This document shows positions 31,472 to 39,915 of a DNA stretch of 64,000 bases, one piece after another (position 1 is the stretch's first letter; every line of letters starts with the position of its first letter). Position numbers and translations under genes: made by a program. Below the pieces are notes generated by a model. That model was not told the DNA's origin, did no database searches, and saw only the letters and a program-made list of their open reading frames with translations. This DNA comes from CAWGUU01 sp963825765 (GTDB lineage: Bacteria > Actinomycetota > Acidimicrobiia > Acidimicrobiales > AC-14): assembly GCA_963825765.1 (NCBI GenBank), contig CAWGUU010000003.1, positions 124,001 through 188,000 on the forward strand, written 5' to 3'.

Positions 31472-32305
31472 GTGCAGTCCCTCGCCGAACGGCTCGGCCA
31501 CCCGGCCGACGCCCGCCTCCTGATCGTCACCTGCGACGACCTCGGATCCAGCCACGCCGCCAACGTCGGCGTCTACGAGGCGCTGCGGGACGGCATCGGC
31601 ACCAGCGCCAGCCTGATGGTGCCGTGCCCGTGGGCCCGGGAGGCGGCGGCGCGCTATCTGGGGGAGGACATCGGCGTCCATCTGACGCTCAACGCCCACT
31701 ACGACCTCTACCGGTGGGGACCGATCACCCACGCCCCCTCCCTCCTCGACGGCGACGGTGGGTTCCCCCGGACCCGGGAGGACTTGTGGGAGCACGCCGA
31801 CGTCGACGAGGTGCGCCGGGAGTGCAGGGCACAGATCGAGCGGGCCATCCTGTGGGGCTTCGACGTCAGCCACCTCGACTCCCACCTGTCGGTCCTGGAG
31901 CTGCGACCCGAGTTCTTCGACGTGTACCTGGAGCTGGCGGTCGACTTCCGACTGCCCATCCGATTGGGGTCGGCTTCGGAAGAGGCGGCCGGATTCCCGT
32001 TCCGGCGGCTGGCCGAGGACGAGGGCGTGGTGTTCCCCGACCACTTCCTCGCGGTCCGCAACGTCGGAAGCCGGCGGGTGATCGAGCGGGCGTTGCACGA
32101 CCTCGCCCCCGGCGTGACGGAGGTCCACGTCTCGCCCGCGGTCGACTCGGAGGAGCTGCGGGCCATGGCCTCCGACTGGTCCGGACGGGTCGACGACCAC
32201 GACGTGGTCGTCGCGGGGAGCTCGACCCTGCGGGCTCTCGCCAGCCGGTCCGGCGTCGCCTTCATCGGCTACCGCGAGCTGCGCGAGGTCCAGCGTCAGC
32301 TCTGA
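31472..32305 (+). CDS. YdjC/ChbG/HpnK-type carbohydrate deacetylase
   Basis: A 277-residue deacetylase-like protein. The catalytic/metal motif is 'LLIVTCDDLGSSHAAN' near residue 18 (two Asp), with 'GVHLTLNAHY' near 70 (His) and 'VSHLDSHLSVLELRPEFF' near 130 (His-x-x-x-His). The C-terminal part shows 'ATEVHVSP'-like strand as 'VTEVHVSPAVDSEEL'. Family members remove acetyl groups from diacetylchitobiose or hopanoid sugars; here the neighbouring sugar genes fit a role in glycan processing. The 3' end overlaps the convergent anti-sigma gene by 10 bases. Confidence 0.8.
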   Translation: MQSLAERLGHPADARLLIVTCDDLGSSHAANVGVYEALRDGIGTSASLMVPCPWAREAAARYLGEDIGVHLTLNAHYDLYRWGPITHAPSLLDGDGGFPRTREDLWEHADVDEVRRECRAQIERAILWGFDVSHLDSHLSVLELRPEFFDVYLELAVDFRLPIRLGSASEEAAGFPFRRLAEDEGVVFPDHFLAVRNVGSRRVIERALHDLAPGVTEVHVSPAVDSEELRAMASDWSGRVDDHDVVVAGSSTLRALASRSGVAFIGYRELREVQRQL

Positions 32306-33066
32306 GTCACCAGTCCCAGCACAAGGGGGGGCTGGCTCGGCGTCGACACACCCGCCGCCGGCTCGTTGGAGATGGCGAAGCCCTTCACCGCTCCGGTGGC
32401 CCGGAACGCCGACTGCAGTGGGTCGGGTCCGAGCAATCCGATCGAGACGGGGTTGTCGCCGACGATCGCCCAAAGCTGGTAGCCCCGGCCCGGTGCGACC
32501 TGGGGCAGGTTGTCGGCGACCAGGTAGCCGCGACCGTCGGGCAGCACCCAGGCGTCGGCGAACAGCGCCCCGTCCTCGGACTGCAATGACACCCTCTTGG
32601 CGGTCGGGTCGACCATGGCGGCATTGATGGTGCGCTCCAGCTCCTCGCCGTGGGCCCCTTGCGCGATCTGGTCGATGCGCCGCCCGTCGTCGACCACCTT
32701 GAAACCCAGGACGCCGATGACCGTCACCGCCGCAACCGCGGCCACCATGGCCGCGATGCGCAGCCCTCCACCGCGGCGGGACGGAGCGGAGGCGATTGGC
32801 ACCACCACAGGCCGGACGGGCGGGGTGAGTGGCGGGGGGACGTCCTCGAGCGAACCGCTGATGCGCTCCCAGAGGCCCTCGGGGGGACGATCGAGCCCGG
32901 CGGTCAGGACGGCGGCGACCTCGCGGTGCTCCGTCACCTCGACCTGGCACATGCGGCAACCGACGAGGTGGTGGTCGACAGCGTCGCGCTCGTCGTCGTC
33001 GAGGGCGTCGAGGGCGTAGACCCCGAGCAGCTCCGAAGCCTCGACGTGGGTCAGCTCTCGGCCCAT
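32296..33066 (-). CDS. RskA-like anti-sigma factor
   Basis: A 256-residue membrane anti-sigma factor. The N-terminal anti-sigma domain has a zinc-type 'HHLVGCRMC' (HxxxCxxC) near residue 31, a linker with 'PPEGLWERISGSL', one transmembrane helix ('MVAAVAAVTVIGVLGF') near 105, and an extracytoplasmic RskA domain with 'DAWVLPDGRGYLVADNLP' and 'YQLWAIVGDNPVSIGLLG'. Such proteins hold an ECF sigma factor at the membrane and release it after signal-triggered proteolysis. ATG 33066 lies inside the end of the sigma gene (16-base overlap), giving coupled stoichiometry. Confidence 0.88.
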   Translation of the reverse strand: MGRELTHVEASELLGVYALDALDDDERDAVDHHLVGCRMCQVEVTEHREVAAVLTAGLDRPPEGLWERISGSLEDVPPPLTPPVRPVVVPIASAPSRRGGGLRIAAMVAAVAAVTVIGVLGFKVVDDGRRIDQIAQGAHGEELERTINAAMVDPTAKRVSLQSEDGALFADAWVLPDGRGYLVADNLPQVAPGRGYQLWAIVGDNPVSIGLLGPDPLQSAFRATGAVKGFAISNEPAAGVSTPSQPPLVLGLVTQS

Positions 33067-33638
33067 GGCATCCCTACTCCTGCTTCGACGAGGTCGTGGC
33101 GCATGCGCCGCAGCCCCGAGCGGATGCGACTCTTCACGGTTCCCTCGGGGGTGTCGAGCATCACCGCGACCTCGCGGTACGTATGGCCCCCAAAATACGC
33201 CAGCTCGATGGCCCGCCGCTCGTCGCCGGGGAGTCCGGCGACCACCTCTTTGACCTGTTCGGCGACGGTGAGGTCGACCACCTCCCGCTCGATGTCGTCC
33301 CGGGGCTCGACCGGTTCCCTGGCGTCGCGCTCCTCCCGGCGCTTGCGCGAGGTCTCGGACCGCAGCAGGTCGACCGACCGGCCGTGGGTCTGGGCCAGAA
33401 GGTAGGACCGCAAGCTGCCACGCTCGGCGTCGAAGCGCTCCGGGCGGTTCCACAGACGGAGGAAGACCTCCTGCAGCACCTCCTCGGCCAGCACGCGGTC
33501 GTTGAGAAGGCGCCGGGCCAGGGCGAAGGCGACGCCGGCGTGGCGGCGGTAGGCCTCGGCCAGCGCGTCCTCCCGCCATCGCCCGATGGCGACGACGAGC
33601 GACGCGTCGCTGGCGTCGCGGAAGGACTCCACGGTCAC
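33051..33638 (-). CDS. ECF sigma-70 factor, SigK-like
   Basis: A 195-residue ECF sigma factor. Region 2 is at about residues 25-95 ('LLNDRVLAEEVLQEVFLRLW', 'GSLRSYLLAQTHGRSVDLLR') and region 4 at about 130-185 ('AGLPGDERRAIELAYFGGHT', 'YREVAVMLDTPEGTVKSRI'). It pairs with an RskA-type anti-sigma, the SigK arrangement of mycobacteria, where the sigma controls exported proteins encoded nearby. Divergent to it are two Tat-exported ferritin-like genes, likely regulon members (inference). GTG 33638 is selected; a second GTG at 33632 is possible. Confidence 0.88.
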   Translation of the reverse strand: MTVESFRDASDASLVVAIGRWREDALAEAYRRHAGVAFALARRLLNDRVLAEEVLQEVFLRLWNRPERFDAERGSLRSYLLAQTHGRSVDLLRSETSRKRREERDAREPVEPRDDIEREVVDLTVAEQVKEVVAGLPGDERRAIELAYFGGHTYREVAVMLDTPEGTVKSRIRSGLRRMRHDLVEAGVGMPWAES

Positions 33639-33757
33639 ACCTGTCTCTTGTTGCACAGCATGTCCAGGCGCACAGTGTCCCTTGTTCGGCACCGAGGGTG
33701 CACCTGGATGTGTCCCTCGGCCCCGGGGGCCGCTGACGGGGCCGACCGGGGCGGCCG

Positions 33758-33763
33758 TAGGAT
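33758..33763 (+). promoter_or_regulatory. -10-like TAGGAT before the ferritin-like gene
   Basis: TAGGAT lies 7 nt before GTG 33771 in the divergent region between the sigma factor and the ferritin-like genes. Confidence 0.35.
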
Positions 33764-33770
33764 CGCCGCC

Positions 33771-34688
33771 GTGGACGACGGCGGCCTGGGGGCTTCGATC
33801 GAGGAGTCCCGGGATCTCCACGCCGACGCCATGCTGGTTGTCCGTCCCGCGGTGCCCTCCCTGGTCGAGGTCCGCGGGGAGCGGCGGGCCCGGCGGGAGG
33901 AGGTGGACGCCGGCGAGATCGACAGGTTCAACCTGGGCCGGCGGCAGCTGCTGGCCACGCTGGGACTCGTGACTGGAGGCATTTTCGCTGGCGGGGGGGT
34001 CGTGGCGGCAGCCGGTGGCGGACTCGGCACGCTGGTGGCGGCGATCCTGGCCACGCCGGCGCGGGCCGACACGCCCCTCGACGTCCAGATCCTCCAGACC
34101 GCCTCGTCGCTGGAGCGGCTCCTCGTCGACACCTACGCCATCGCCCTGGGAAGGGGGCCCCTCGGCATCACCGCGCCGGCCGTCGCCGGGATCGCGTCGA
34201 TCGCCGTGCCGGGGGCCAAGGACTTCCTCACCAAGTTCCTCGACACGACGCAATCCCAGCACGACGAGCACCGCAAGGCCTTCCAGGCCCTGACGACGGC
34301 GCTCGGGGGCAAGGTGCAGGACGGCCCCAACCCGAAATACGCCTCCGCGGCCGCGGTCGCCAACCTGGGCACCCCCGTGCAGCTCGTCGACTACGCCGCG
34401 GTGCTCGAGAAGATCGTCACCGACACGTACCTGCTGGACCTGTCCCTGCTCGAGGACGTGCGGTCGAAGGAGCACATGGCGGCGGTGATGGGCGTCGAGG
34501 CCCAGCACCTCGCCATCCTCAGGGCCATCTCCGCGCTGCTCAGGGTGGGGGCGCTGGAGTCGATCCAGGTGCCGGCCGACGTCACCAGGCTGCCCGCCGC
34601 GTTCGGCAGCCTCGCCTTCCCTGATGCCCTGCACACGACCAACGAGGCCGCCGGTGTCGCCCCGCCCGAGTCCGGTGCCGTGGCGTGA
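33771..34688 (+). CDS. Ferritin-like domain protein with Tat-type signal
   Basis: A 305-residue exported protein. A long N-terminal region leads to 'NLGRRQLLATLGLVTGG' near residue 48, a twin-arginine signal, followed by a glycine-rich hydrophobic core and an 'ATPARA' cleavage-like site near 98. The rest is a ferritin-like four-helix bundle (PF13668 type): 'LQTASSLERLLVDTYAIAL', 'QSQHDEHRKAFQAL', 'AVLEKIVTDTYLLDL' and 'GVEAQHLAILRAI', with Glu/His ligand candidates in each helix. It probably binds iron or another metal outside the membrane. GTG start; the next gene overlaps by four bases (GTGA). Confidence 0.78.
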   Translation: MDDGGLGASIEESRDLHADAMLVVRPAVPSLVEVRGERRARREEVDAGEIDRFNLGRRQLLATLGLVTGGIFAGGGVVAAAGGGLGTLVAAILATPARADTPLDVQILQTASSLERLLVDTYAIALGRGPLGITAPAVAGIASIAVPGAKDFLTKFLDTTQSQHDEHRKAFQALTTALGGKVQDGPNPKYASAAAVANLGTPVQLVDYAAVLEKIVTDTYLLDLSLLEDVRSKEHMAAVMGVEAQHLAILRAISALLRVGALESIQVPADVTRLPAAFGSLAFPDALHTTNEAAGVAPPESGAVA

Positions 34689-35335
34689 ACGAGGGTCTCC
34701 TGCCCACTCGGTGGTCGCGGCGACGGTTCCTGGTGGGCGCCGGCGTGGCCGGGGGGGCGCTGGCCGCCACCGCGTGTGGGGGCGGTGGGGGCGGAGGTGA
34801 CGGCTCCGGGCCGGCCTCGACCGCCGGCGCCCAGGTGACCACGCCCATGCTCAGCGACGACCTGGCGCTCGCACGGCTCGGTGGGGGCCTGGAGCAGATG
34901 GCGATCGACCTCTACGACGCGGCGGTGGTGGCGACGGCCGACGGGCGGCTGGGAGCGGTGCCGCTGGCCCTTGCCACCTACCTGACGACGGCGAGGAACC
35001 ACCACGCCGAGCACCTCACCGAGTGGAGCGGGGCGCTGCAGGCGGGCGGTCTGCCGGCGGTCACGACCGCCGACGCAGCAATCGAGCCGACCCTCCGGAA
35101 GATGCTGTCCGATGCCAAGGACGTCGCGGGGGTGGTCGGGCTGATCGCGGTGGTCGAGGAGATCCTCGCCGACACCTACCTCCGCTCGATCCCCACCCTC
35201 CAGGACAAGAGCTCGATCACGACGGCTGGCCGGATCCTGATCGTCGACCAGCAGCACCGGGCCATCGTGAGCTACATGCTCGGTACGTACCCGGTGCCGG
35301 AGCCGTTCCAGATACCCGACAAGGCGGCGTCCTAG
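34685..35335 (+). CDS. Second ferritin-like protein, Tat lipoprotein
   Basis: A 216-residue exported protein with Tat motif 'SRRRFLVGAGVAGG' (residues about 11-24) and lipobox 'LAATAC' ending at Cys31, followed by a Gly/Ser linker. The mature part is a ferritin-like bundle: 'LEQMAIDLYDAAVV', 'TTARNHHAEHLTEW', 'VVEEILADTYLRSI' and 'IVDQQHRAIVSYML', with E-x6-Y and HH-x-EH ligand candidates. It is clearly a paralogue of the upstream gene and probably works with it. Its GTG overlaps the upstream stop. Confidence 0.8.
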   Translation: MNEGLLPTRWSRRRFLVGAGVAGGALAATACGGGGGGGDGSGPASTAGAQVTTPMLSDDLALARLGGGLEQMAIDLYDAAVVATADGRLGAVPLALATYLTTARNHHAEHLTEWSGALQAGGLPAVTTADAAIEPTLRKMLSDAKDVAGVVGLIAVVEEILADTYLRSIPTLQDKSSITTAGRILIVDQQHRAIVSYMLGTYPVPEPFQIPDKAAS

Positions 35336-35354
35336 TCGGGTGAGGGGTAGCGGG

Positions 35355-35990
35355 TTACCCCGGCTGACCGGTGTAGGCGGCGGTCGTCCGGTCCGCGGCC
35401 CCGGCGGCCTCGACCGGATCCGTCCCCGCCGTGATGCTGGCGTCGCGCCACAGCTCGCTGCTCAGGGTCACGAACCGCCTGCCGTCGTCCGACGCCATCC
35501 ATGCCTCGAACGCCGGCTTGTCCACGGGCTCCCCGGACGTCAGGTGGAGGGCCAGGCCCATGAGGCCGAGCTCCCACCCGACCCCCGTGGCGCCCGGGCC
35601 GAACTCGGCCCAGCGCTCGGCGTCGATGTGGGCGACGTGCTCGAGCACCAGGCGGGTCCGGCCCTCCGATCCGGGCCCCAGTCGGACGTCGATCCAGCTG
35701 ACGTCGCCTCCGTACTCCCATGTGGCGGCGAATCCGTCGGGCGGGTCACACCGCTGGATCGTCCCCCCGGCGTTGCCCTCCAGCTGATAGCTCCCACCCA
35801 GGCGCAGGTCGCCCGACACGGGCAGGAACCACAGTGGGATCCGTTCGGGGTTGGTGCAGGCGTCCCACAGCTCGTCGACGGCGGCGTCGTAGTCCTGGCT
35901 GATGACGGCGGTGCGCTCCACTCCCGCCTCCACCACCCGGCTCCCCACGTGCCGCTGAGAGGCGTCGATCTGGCTGGTGACGTCGATCAT
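35355..35990 (-). CDS. SRPBCC (AHSA1-type) protein
   Basis: A 211-residue START/Bet-v1-fold protein of the AHSA1 group: 'DAAVDELWDACTNPERIPLW' at the first helix, 'LRLGGSYQLEGNAGGTIQR' in the sheet, and 'RLVLEHVAHIDAERWAEFG' near the end. These bind hydrophobic ligands or assist other proteins. ATG 35990 is preferred over the in-frame codon 37 residues upstream because AGGAGG lies four bases before it. The gene is divergent from the DinB-like gene at 36100. Confidence 0.82.
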   Translation of the reverse strand: MIDVTSQIDASQRHVGSRVVEAGVERTAVISQDYDAAVDELWDACTNPERIPLWFLPVSGDLRLGGSYQLEGNAGGTIQRCDPPDGFAATWEYGGDVSWIDVRLGPGSEGRTRLVLEHVAHIDAERWAEFGPGATGVGWELGLMGLALHLTSGEPVDKPAFEAWMASDDGRRFVTLSSELWRDASITAGTDPVEAAGAADRTTAAYTGQPG

Positions 35991-36099
35991 GGTTCCTCCT
36001 GATGGTCGCCCGGCGTCCAGAACCGCCGGATAGATGAGTTCGCGCGCCTCGGTTCGTCCCTGTACCTGCAGGCCCGAAGAGGACGAGGATGGGAGGACC

Positions 36100-36639
36100 A
36101 TGGGCGAGATCTCGGAGCGCTATCGGAGGGTGGCGGGGCGGTTCACCCAGCGGGCCGGAGCCGTGCCCGACGGGGCGTGGGAGAACCCCGCGCCCTGCGA
36201 CGGGTGGCTGGCGCGCGACGTCGTGCGGCACATGGTCGAGTGGGTGCCGGGGGTGCTCGGCCTCGACGTCCCGGACGGCCCGTCGGTCGACGACGACCCG
36301 GCCGGGGCATGGAAGGTCGTGAGCGACACCATCCAGGCCCGGCTCGACGACCCCGAGGCGGCGGCCAAGGAGCGCGACATTCGGCCGGGTCGGTTCTCGT
36401 TCGAGAACGCGGTGGACATGTTCGTCACGGGCGACGTGCTGGTCCACACCTGGGACCTGGCGCGGGCCACCGGCCAGGACGAGTCGCTCGACGCCGACGA
36501 GGTCCACAGGATGTTCGTGGGGATGGAGCCGATGGACGACGTCCTGCGCAAGAGCGGCCACTTCGGCCCACGGGTAGAGGTGCCGGCCGACGCCGACGAG
36601 CAGACGAAGCTCATCGCCTTCACCGGCCGCAGACCCTAG
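36100..36639 (+). CDS. TIGR03086-type DinB-like metal-binding protein
   Basis: A 179-residue four-helix protein of the mycothiol-linked maleylpyruvate isomerase/DinB group. Visible pieces are 'WENPAPCDGWLARDVVRHMVEW' layout near residue 28 (CDGW then His), 'FVTGDVLVHTWDLARATGQD' region near 112 (His) and a preceding acidic helix. Two of the three His positions typical of the DinB-fold metal site can be placed. Members are common in mycothiol-producing actinobacteria as thiol transferases. GGGAGG seven bases upstream supports ATG 36100. Confidence 0.78.
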   Translation: MGEISERYRRVAGRFTQRAGAVPDGAWENPAPCDGWLARDVVRHMVEWVPGVLGLDVPDGPSVDDDPAGAWKVVSDTIQARLDDPEAAAKERDIRPGRFSFENAVDMFVTGDVLVHTWDLARATGQDESLDADEVHRMFVGMEPMDDVLRKSGHFGPRVEVPADADEQTKLIAFTGRRP

Positions 36640-36668
36640 GAAATGTGGCCCTGGCACGCCCGGACACG

Positions 36669-37055
36669 TCAGTATTCGGTGACGGACCGGATCTTCTCCT
36701 GGATGGCCTTGTACTCGGGGCTCTGGGTGAGCGGCAGCAGGCCCATGAGCTTGCCCATGTTGCCGGTGACCTTCATCCGGCCCTGCATGAAGGCGGCGTT
36801 GGGGTCGAGCTCGCCCTTCTGGATCCGCACCGAGTCGTCCCACGTCAGGGTCAGGGTGAACTCGGCGTCGACGTCCTCGCCGAGCTTGTCCTCCAGCAAC
36901 TTTCCGTTCTCGACGACCCAGTAGTACTTCACGTCACCCTCGGGGCCGGATGTGACGTGGTATTGCATCCGGGCCGTCGCCCCGGGCCGCTCGGGGAACT
37001 CCTGGGCCAGCTCCCGCTGGGTGTCGAGCCACTCCTGCGTCAGGTACTTGGACAT
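36669..37055 (-). CDS. SCP2 sterol-transfer-family protein
   Basis: A 128-residue single-domain SCP2-like protein: 'ARMQYHVTSGPEGDVKYYWV', 'DAEFTLTLTWDDSVRIQKGEL' (in pieces) and 'AFMQGRMKVTGNMGKLMGLL', the terminal block being characteristic of SCP2 lipid carriers. It probably binds lipid or acyl chains. It is encoded 10 bases downstream of the mca gene on the same strand, suggesting joint transcription. Confidence 0.85.
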   Translation of the reverse strand: MSKYLTQEWLDTQRELAQEFPERPGATARMQYHVTSGPEGDVKYYWVVENGKLLEDKLGEDVDAEFTLTLTWDDSVRIQKGELDPNAAFMQGRMKVTGNMGKLMGLLPLTQSPEYKAIQEKIRSVTEY

Positions 37056-37065
37056 GGCACGAACC

Positions 37066-37932
37066 CTAGCGATTTCGGGCTGGCTCCCGAAGGCCGGCGA
37101 AGAGGTCGTCCTCGGGCACCGGCGCGTCGACCACGGAGCGGGCCAGGATGTAGTCGTCCCACGGGTACTCGCGGTCGGCGTCGGCCGGAAGGCCGAACCA
37201 GAACGGCGACGCCGGGTCGATCTGGGTGGCGTGGGCCCGCAGGGCGTCGCGGCGAACGTCGTCCTCGGGCGCGACCTCGATCCGGGTGGTGATGCGGTGG
37301 TCGAGGCTCGGCCGCTCGAACCACTCCTCGCTGAACGGCGACTCGATGCCGAGCTCGAGGAACTTGTTGTGCATGGCCAGCAGGCGAGCCTTGGTCCAGG
37401 CGCTGTAGTAGAGCTTCGACGGCTGCCACGGCGGCCCGGCCTCGGGATACGCGTCCGCGTCGCCGGCGGCGTCGAAGGCGACCACGCTGACGTCGTGGAC
37501 CCGTATGTGGTCGGGGTGCGGGTACCCCTCCTGGTCGTCCGCGTAGGTGACGACGACGTGGGGCCGCTCCCGGCGGATGACCTCCACCAGCCTCGCAATC
37601 GAGTCCCGGAGCTCGACGGCGGCGAACGCCTCCGGGTTGGTGTTGGCCTCGGCGCCGGGCATGCCCGAGTCGCGATAGCCGAGCATGACCACCTCGTCGT
37701 ACCCGATGATGGCGGCCGCCCGGTGCAGCTCGTCGATGCGGACCTCGTGGAGCCGGTCGCGCACCTCGGGGCGCTCCATGGCCGGGTTGAGGATGTCGCC
37801 CTCCTCGCCCCCTGTGCAGCACACCAGCACGCACCGGACCCCTTCGCGTGCGTAGCGGTGGACGGTGCCGGCGCCCTTCGACGACTCGTCGTCGGGGTGG
37901 GCGTGCACGGTGAGCAGTCGGAGCTGATCCAT
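37066..37932 (-). CDS. mca: Mycothiol S-conjugate amidase
   Basis: A 288-residue PIG-L/LmbE-family zinc amidase, the same length as mycobacterial Mca. Metal and catalytic motifs: 'VHAHPDDESSKGAGT' near residue 9 (HPDD), 'GGEEGDILNPAM' near 41 and 'YPHPDHIRVHDVS' near 136 (HPDH), with 'KLYYSAWTKARL' typical of Mca rather than MshB. It cleaves mycothiol adducts to give a mercapturic acid and GlcN-Ins, a detoxification route unique to actinobacteria. This supports mycothiol as the cell's low-molecular-weight thiol. Confidence 0.88.
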   Translation of the reverse strand: MDQLRLLTVHAHPDDESSKGAGTVHRYAREGVRCVLVCCTGGEEGDILNPAMERPEVRDRLHEVRIDELHRAAAIIGYDEVVMLGYRDSGMPGAEANTNPEAFAAVELRDSIARLVEVIRRERPHVVVTYADDQEGYPHPDHIRVHDVSVVAFDAAGDADAYPEAGPPWQPSKLYYSAWTKARLLAMHNKFLELGIESPFSEEWFERPSLDHRITTRIEVAPEDDVRRDALRAHATQIDPASPFWFGLPADADREYPWDDYILARSVVDAPVPEDDLFAGLREPARNR

Positions 37933-37975
37933 GGGATTACCACGCTACCGCCGCGCCTGGGCCAGACTGCCCGGC

Positions 37976-38515
37976 GTGAAAGTCGCCTTCGTCGGATCGT
38001 TCTCCACCGGAAAGACAACGCTGGCCAACCTGTTCGCCCGGGAATGGGGTCTCCCGTTGCTCCCCGAGGTCGCCCGCGAGGTGGTCAAGCTCGGCTTCCC
38101 GCTGGACATGAGCGCCACCGCCGAGACCGAGACCCTCATCTTCCTCAAGCAGTGGCGGGCCGAGGTGGTCCACGAGCGGTTCGTGGCCGACCGGTCGGTC
38201 TACGACGTGCTGGCCTACGCCGACTGGGTCATGGAGCACAACCCGCCGGACCGCAAGGAGAACCACCTCTGGTACGAGTCGAGGGAGATCGCCATGCTCG
38301 ACCTGCGGGCCCGGTACGACCACGTGTTCTACCTGCCGATCGAGTTCCCCATCGTGCTCGATGGCCTCCGGCCGGATGACACCGGCTTCCAGGCCGACAT
38401 CGACACCCGGATCGTCAGCCTCCTGAAACAGGCCGACGTCGCCTACTCCACGCTCACCGGCTCGGTGCCCGAGCGCCAGGAGGAGGTGCGGAGGATCGTC
38501 GGCCCGGCCGGCTGA
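37976..38515 (+). CDS. Small AAA/NadR-like P-loop ATPase
   Basis: A 179-residue P-loop protein: Walker A 'GSFSTGKTTLANLF' near residue 6, an early 'LLPEVAREVVKLGFPLDMSA' loop near 29 and a Walker-B-like 'FVADRSVYDVLAY' near 70. The layout matches the AAA_28/NadR ribosylnicotinamide-kinase-like group of small kinases. No nicotinamide mononucleotide adenylyltransferase domain is fused, so the substrate is unknown. GTG 37976 lies 7 nt after CAGACT. Divergent from mca. Confidence 0.75.
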   Translation: MKVAFVGSFSTGKTTLANLFAREWGLPLLPEVAREVVKLGFPLDMSATAETETLIFLKQWRAEVVHERFVADRSVYDVLAYADWVMEHNPPDRKENHLWYESREIAMLDLRARYDHVFYLPIEFPIVLDGLRPDDTGFQADIDTRIVSLLKQADVAYSTLTGSVPERQEEVRRIVGPAG

Positions 38516-38549
38516 CGCCTGTCGTCATCCCCGCTCAGCAGACGTTTCC

Positions 38550-39287
38550 TCAGTAGTCCATGATCCACGGGACCTCGTGAATGGCGGCGTACTCGGCGAG
38601 GGCGAGGAGCACCGCCGCTCCGAAGGGTGCCACCTCGTCGACGGGTGCACCCGTCCCGGGTGGCCCTGCCTGGCGTGCCGCCTCTAGATCGCCGGGTGAA
38701 AGACGCATCGTACGAGCGTTGAGGGTGTTCAGCTCGGCCAGGAGCTGGTCGACGCGGCCCATCGTCAGCAGCGTCCCGTTCGGCGTCGGCGCCCTGAAGA
38801 CGGCCGGCGCCTCCCTGATCGGTAGGCACCATTGCGCGCCGGCGAGGAGGGCGGGGTAGCGGGCCGGCGCCTGGCTCGCCGCCTTGACCGCCTCGGACTC
38901 GCCGAAGTCCCGCGGGAGCACCGCCACGGTCGTCGTCCGGCGCAGCCCCTTGCGTACCTTCCCGCCCGGGACGAGATCGGGGCGTTCGTCGAACGCCGCC
39001 AGTTGGACGACGGCGCCGTAGCCGTCCCAGTCCGGCTTGTCGGTCGCGTACGGCGTGTCGAGAGCATCCTGCCACCCACCCTGGACACCGAGCGCGTCGA
39101 GCAGACCCTGCACCCACTTCTGGACGGCACTCTGGATGATCGCGGTGTCGCGAACGGCGTCCTCGGGTTCGTCGGCGCGCACCACCTCGACCGTCGTCCC
39201 GCTCGCCTGGCCGGCCTGCTGGACGATCGTCAACCAGTCCCCGGCGATGTAGCGGGAGACCGAACCGCAATAGATGTCGAGACCCAC
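38550..39287 (-). CDS. Conserved hypothetical protein
   Basis: A 245-residue soluble protein starting 'MGLDIYCGSVSRYIAGDW'. No known motif, signal or membrane segment is visible. The N-terminal 'GLDIYCG(S/T)(V/L)(S/T)RYY' type opening occurs in a set of bacterial hypothetical proteins, often near toxin-immunity or phage-type genes, but nothing here supports such a role. The rest is mixed alpha/beta with a helix-rich C-terminus ('AAVLLALAEYAAIHEV'). Confidence 0.6.
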   Translation of the reverse strand: MGLDIYCGSVSRYIAGDWLTIVQQAGQASGTTVEVVRADEPEDAVRDTAIIQSAVQKWVQGLLDALGVQGGWQDALDTPYATDKPDWDGYGAVVQLAAFDERPDLVPGGKVRKGLRRTTTVAVLPRDFGESEAVKAASQAPARYPALLAGAQWCLPIREAPAVFRAPTPNGTLLTMGRVDQLLAELNTLNARTMRLSPGDLEAARQAGPPGTGAPVDEVAPFGAAVLLALAEYAAIHEVPWIMDY

Positions 39288-39343
39288 GCCGAGACGCTAG
39301 GCGAGCCGCTCGTTCCTGCGGTCCCGCTGCCTCCCGCCCCCCC

Positions 39344-39592
39344 TCAATCGACGGGCTCGCCGATCTCGCGCAGGGCGGTGGCCAGGGCGGCTCGCAGGCG
39401 TCGGGCCGTCGAAGGCGACAGGTGGCCCACCAGACCGGCTCCCGGGTGCCCGGCCTCCTCCACGGTGAGCTCGACCCTGGGGTCCTCGCACTCGTCGCAG
39501 TCGTCGAGGAACGCCACCGTCCAGGACAGCTTGGCCCGCTCGGGATCGCCCGCCGGGTGGTCGTCGAGCCCGTAGTCAGCGAGCTTCTTCAC
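39344..39592 (-). CDS. Small conserved hypothetical protein
   Basis: An 82-residue acidic protein beginning (GTG) 'KKLADYGLDDHPAGDPERAK' with a 'FLDDCDECEDPRVELTVEE' middle and a helix 'SPSTARRLRAALATALREIG'. A Cys-x-x-Cys pair (CDEC) may bind metal or be incidental. I do not recognise the family. It is transcribed in the same direction as the next gene at 39609. Confidence 0.5.
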   Translation of the reverse strand: MKKLADYGLDDHPAGDPERAKLSWTVAFLDDCDECEDPRVELTVEEAGHPGAGLVGHLSPSTARRLRAALATALREIGEPVD

Positions 39593-39608
39593 CGGACCCG
39601 CGGCTCAC

Positions 39609-39872
39609 TCACCCGTCCCGCCCTTTGTCCTCGTCCACGGCCATGTCCTCGTCCACGGCCATGTCCTCGTCCTCGCCGCCGGGGGGCTCCCACATGACGT
39701 CGAAGCCGAGAAGGGTGCGGAACCGTTCGACCAGGGCCTCGTCGTCGAGGTCGGCCGAGAAGATGCCCTTCGGCTCGGACGAGTAGACCTCGGCCGCGAT
39801 GTTCAGCTCCTGGTCCAGGCTCCACACCTCGGGGTCCTTCTGGAAGTCCTCGACAGGGTCCTCACCGCTCAT
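39609..39872 (-). CDS. Small acidic protein with variable repeat tail
   Basis: An 87-residue protein: 'DPVEDFQKDPEVWSLDQELN', 'IAAEVYSSEPKGIFSADLDD', then a C-terminal tail of MAVDED hexapeptide repeats produced by an 18-bp tandem DNA repeat (39627-39672). No known domain. The repeated tail is acidic and probably disordered. ATG 39872 is convergent-free and lies 43 bases from the divergent NYN gene. Confidence 0.55.
   Translation of the reverse strand: MSGEDPVEDFQKDPEVWSLDQELNIAAEVYSSEPKGIFSADLDDEALVERFRTLLGFDVMWEPPGGEDEDMAVDEDMAVDEDKGRDG
39627..39672. repeat. 18-bp coding tandem repeat (MAVDED)
   Basis: Two exact 18-bp units (39627-39644, 39645-39662) and a partial third to 39672, inside the 3' end of the small acidic gene. 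Confidence 0.9.
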
Positions 39873-39915
39873 GGCACCGACGATAGAGCGGTTTCCGTGC
39901 GACGATGCGCGACGC

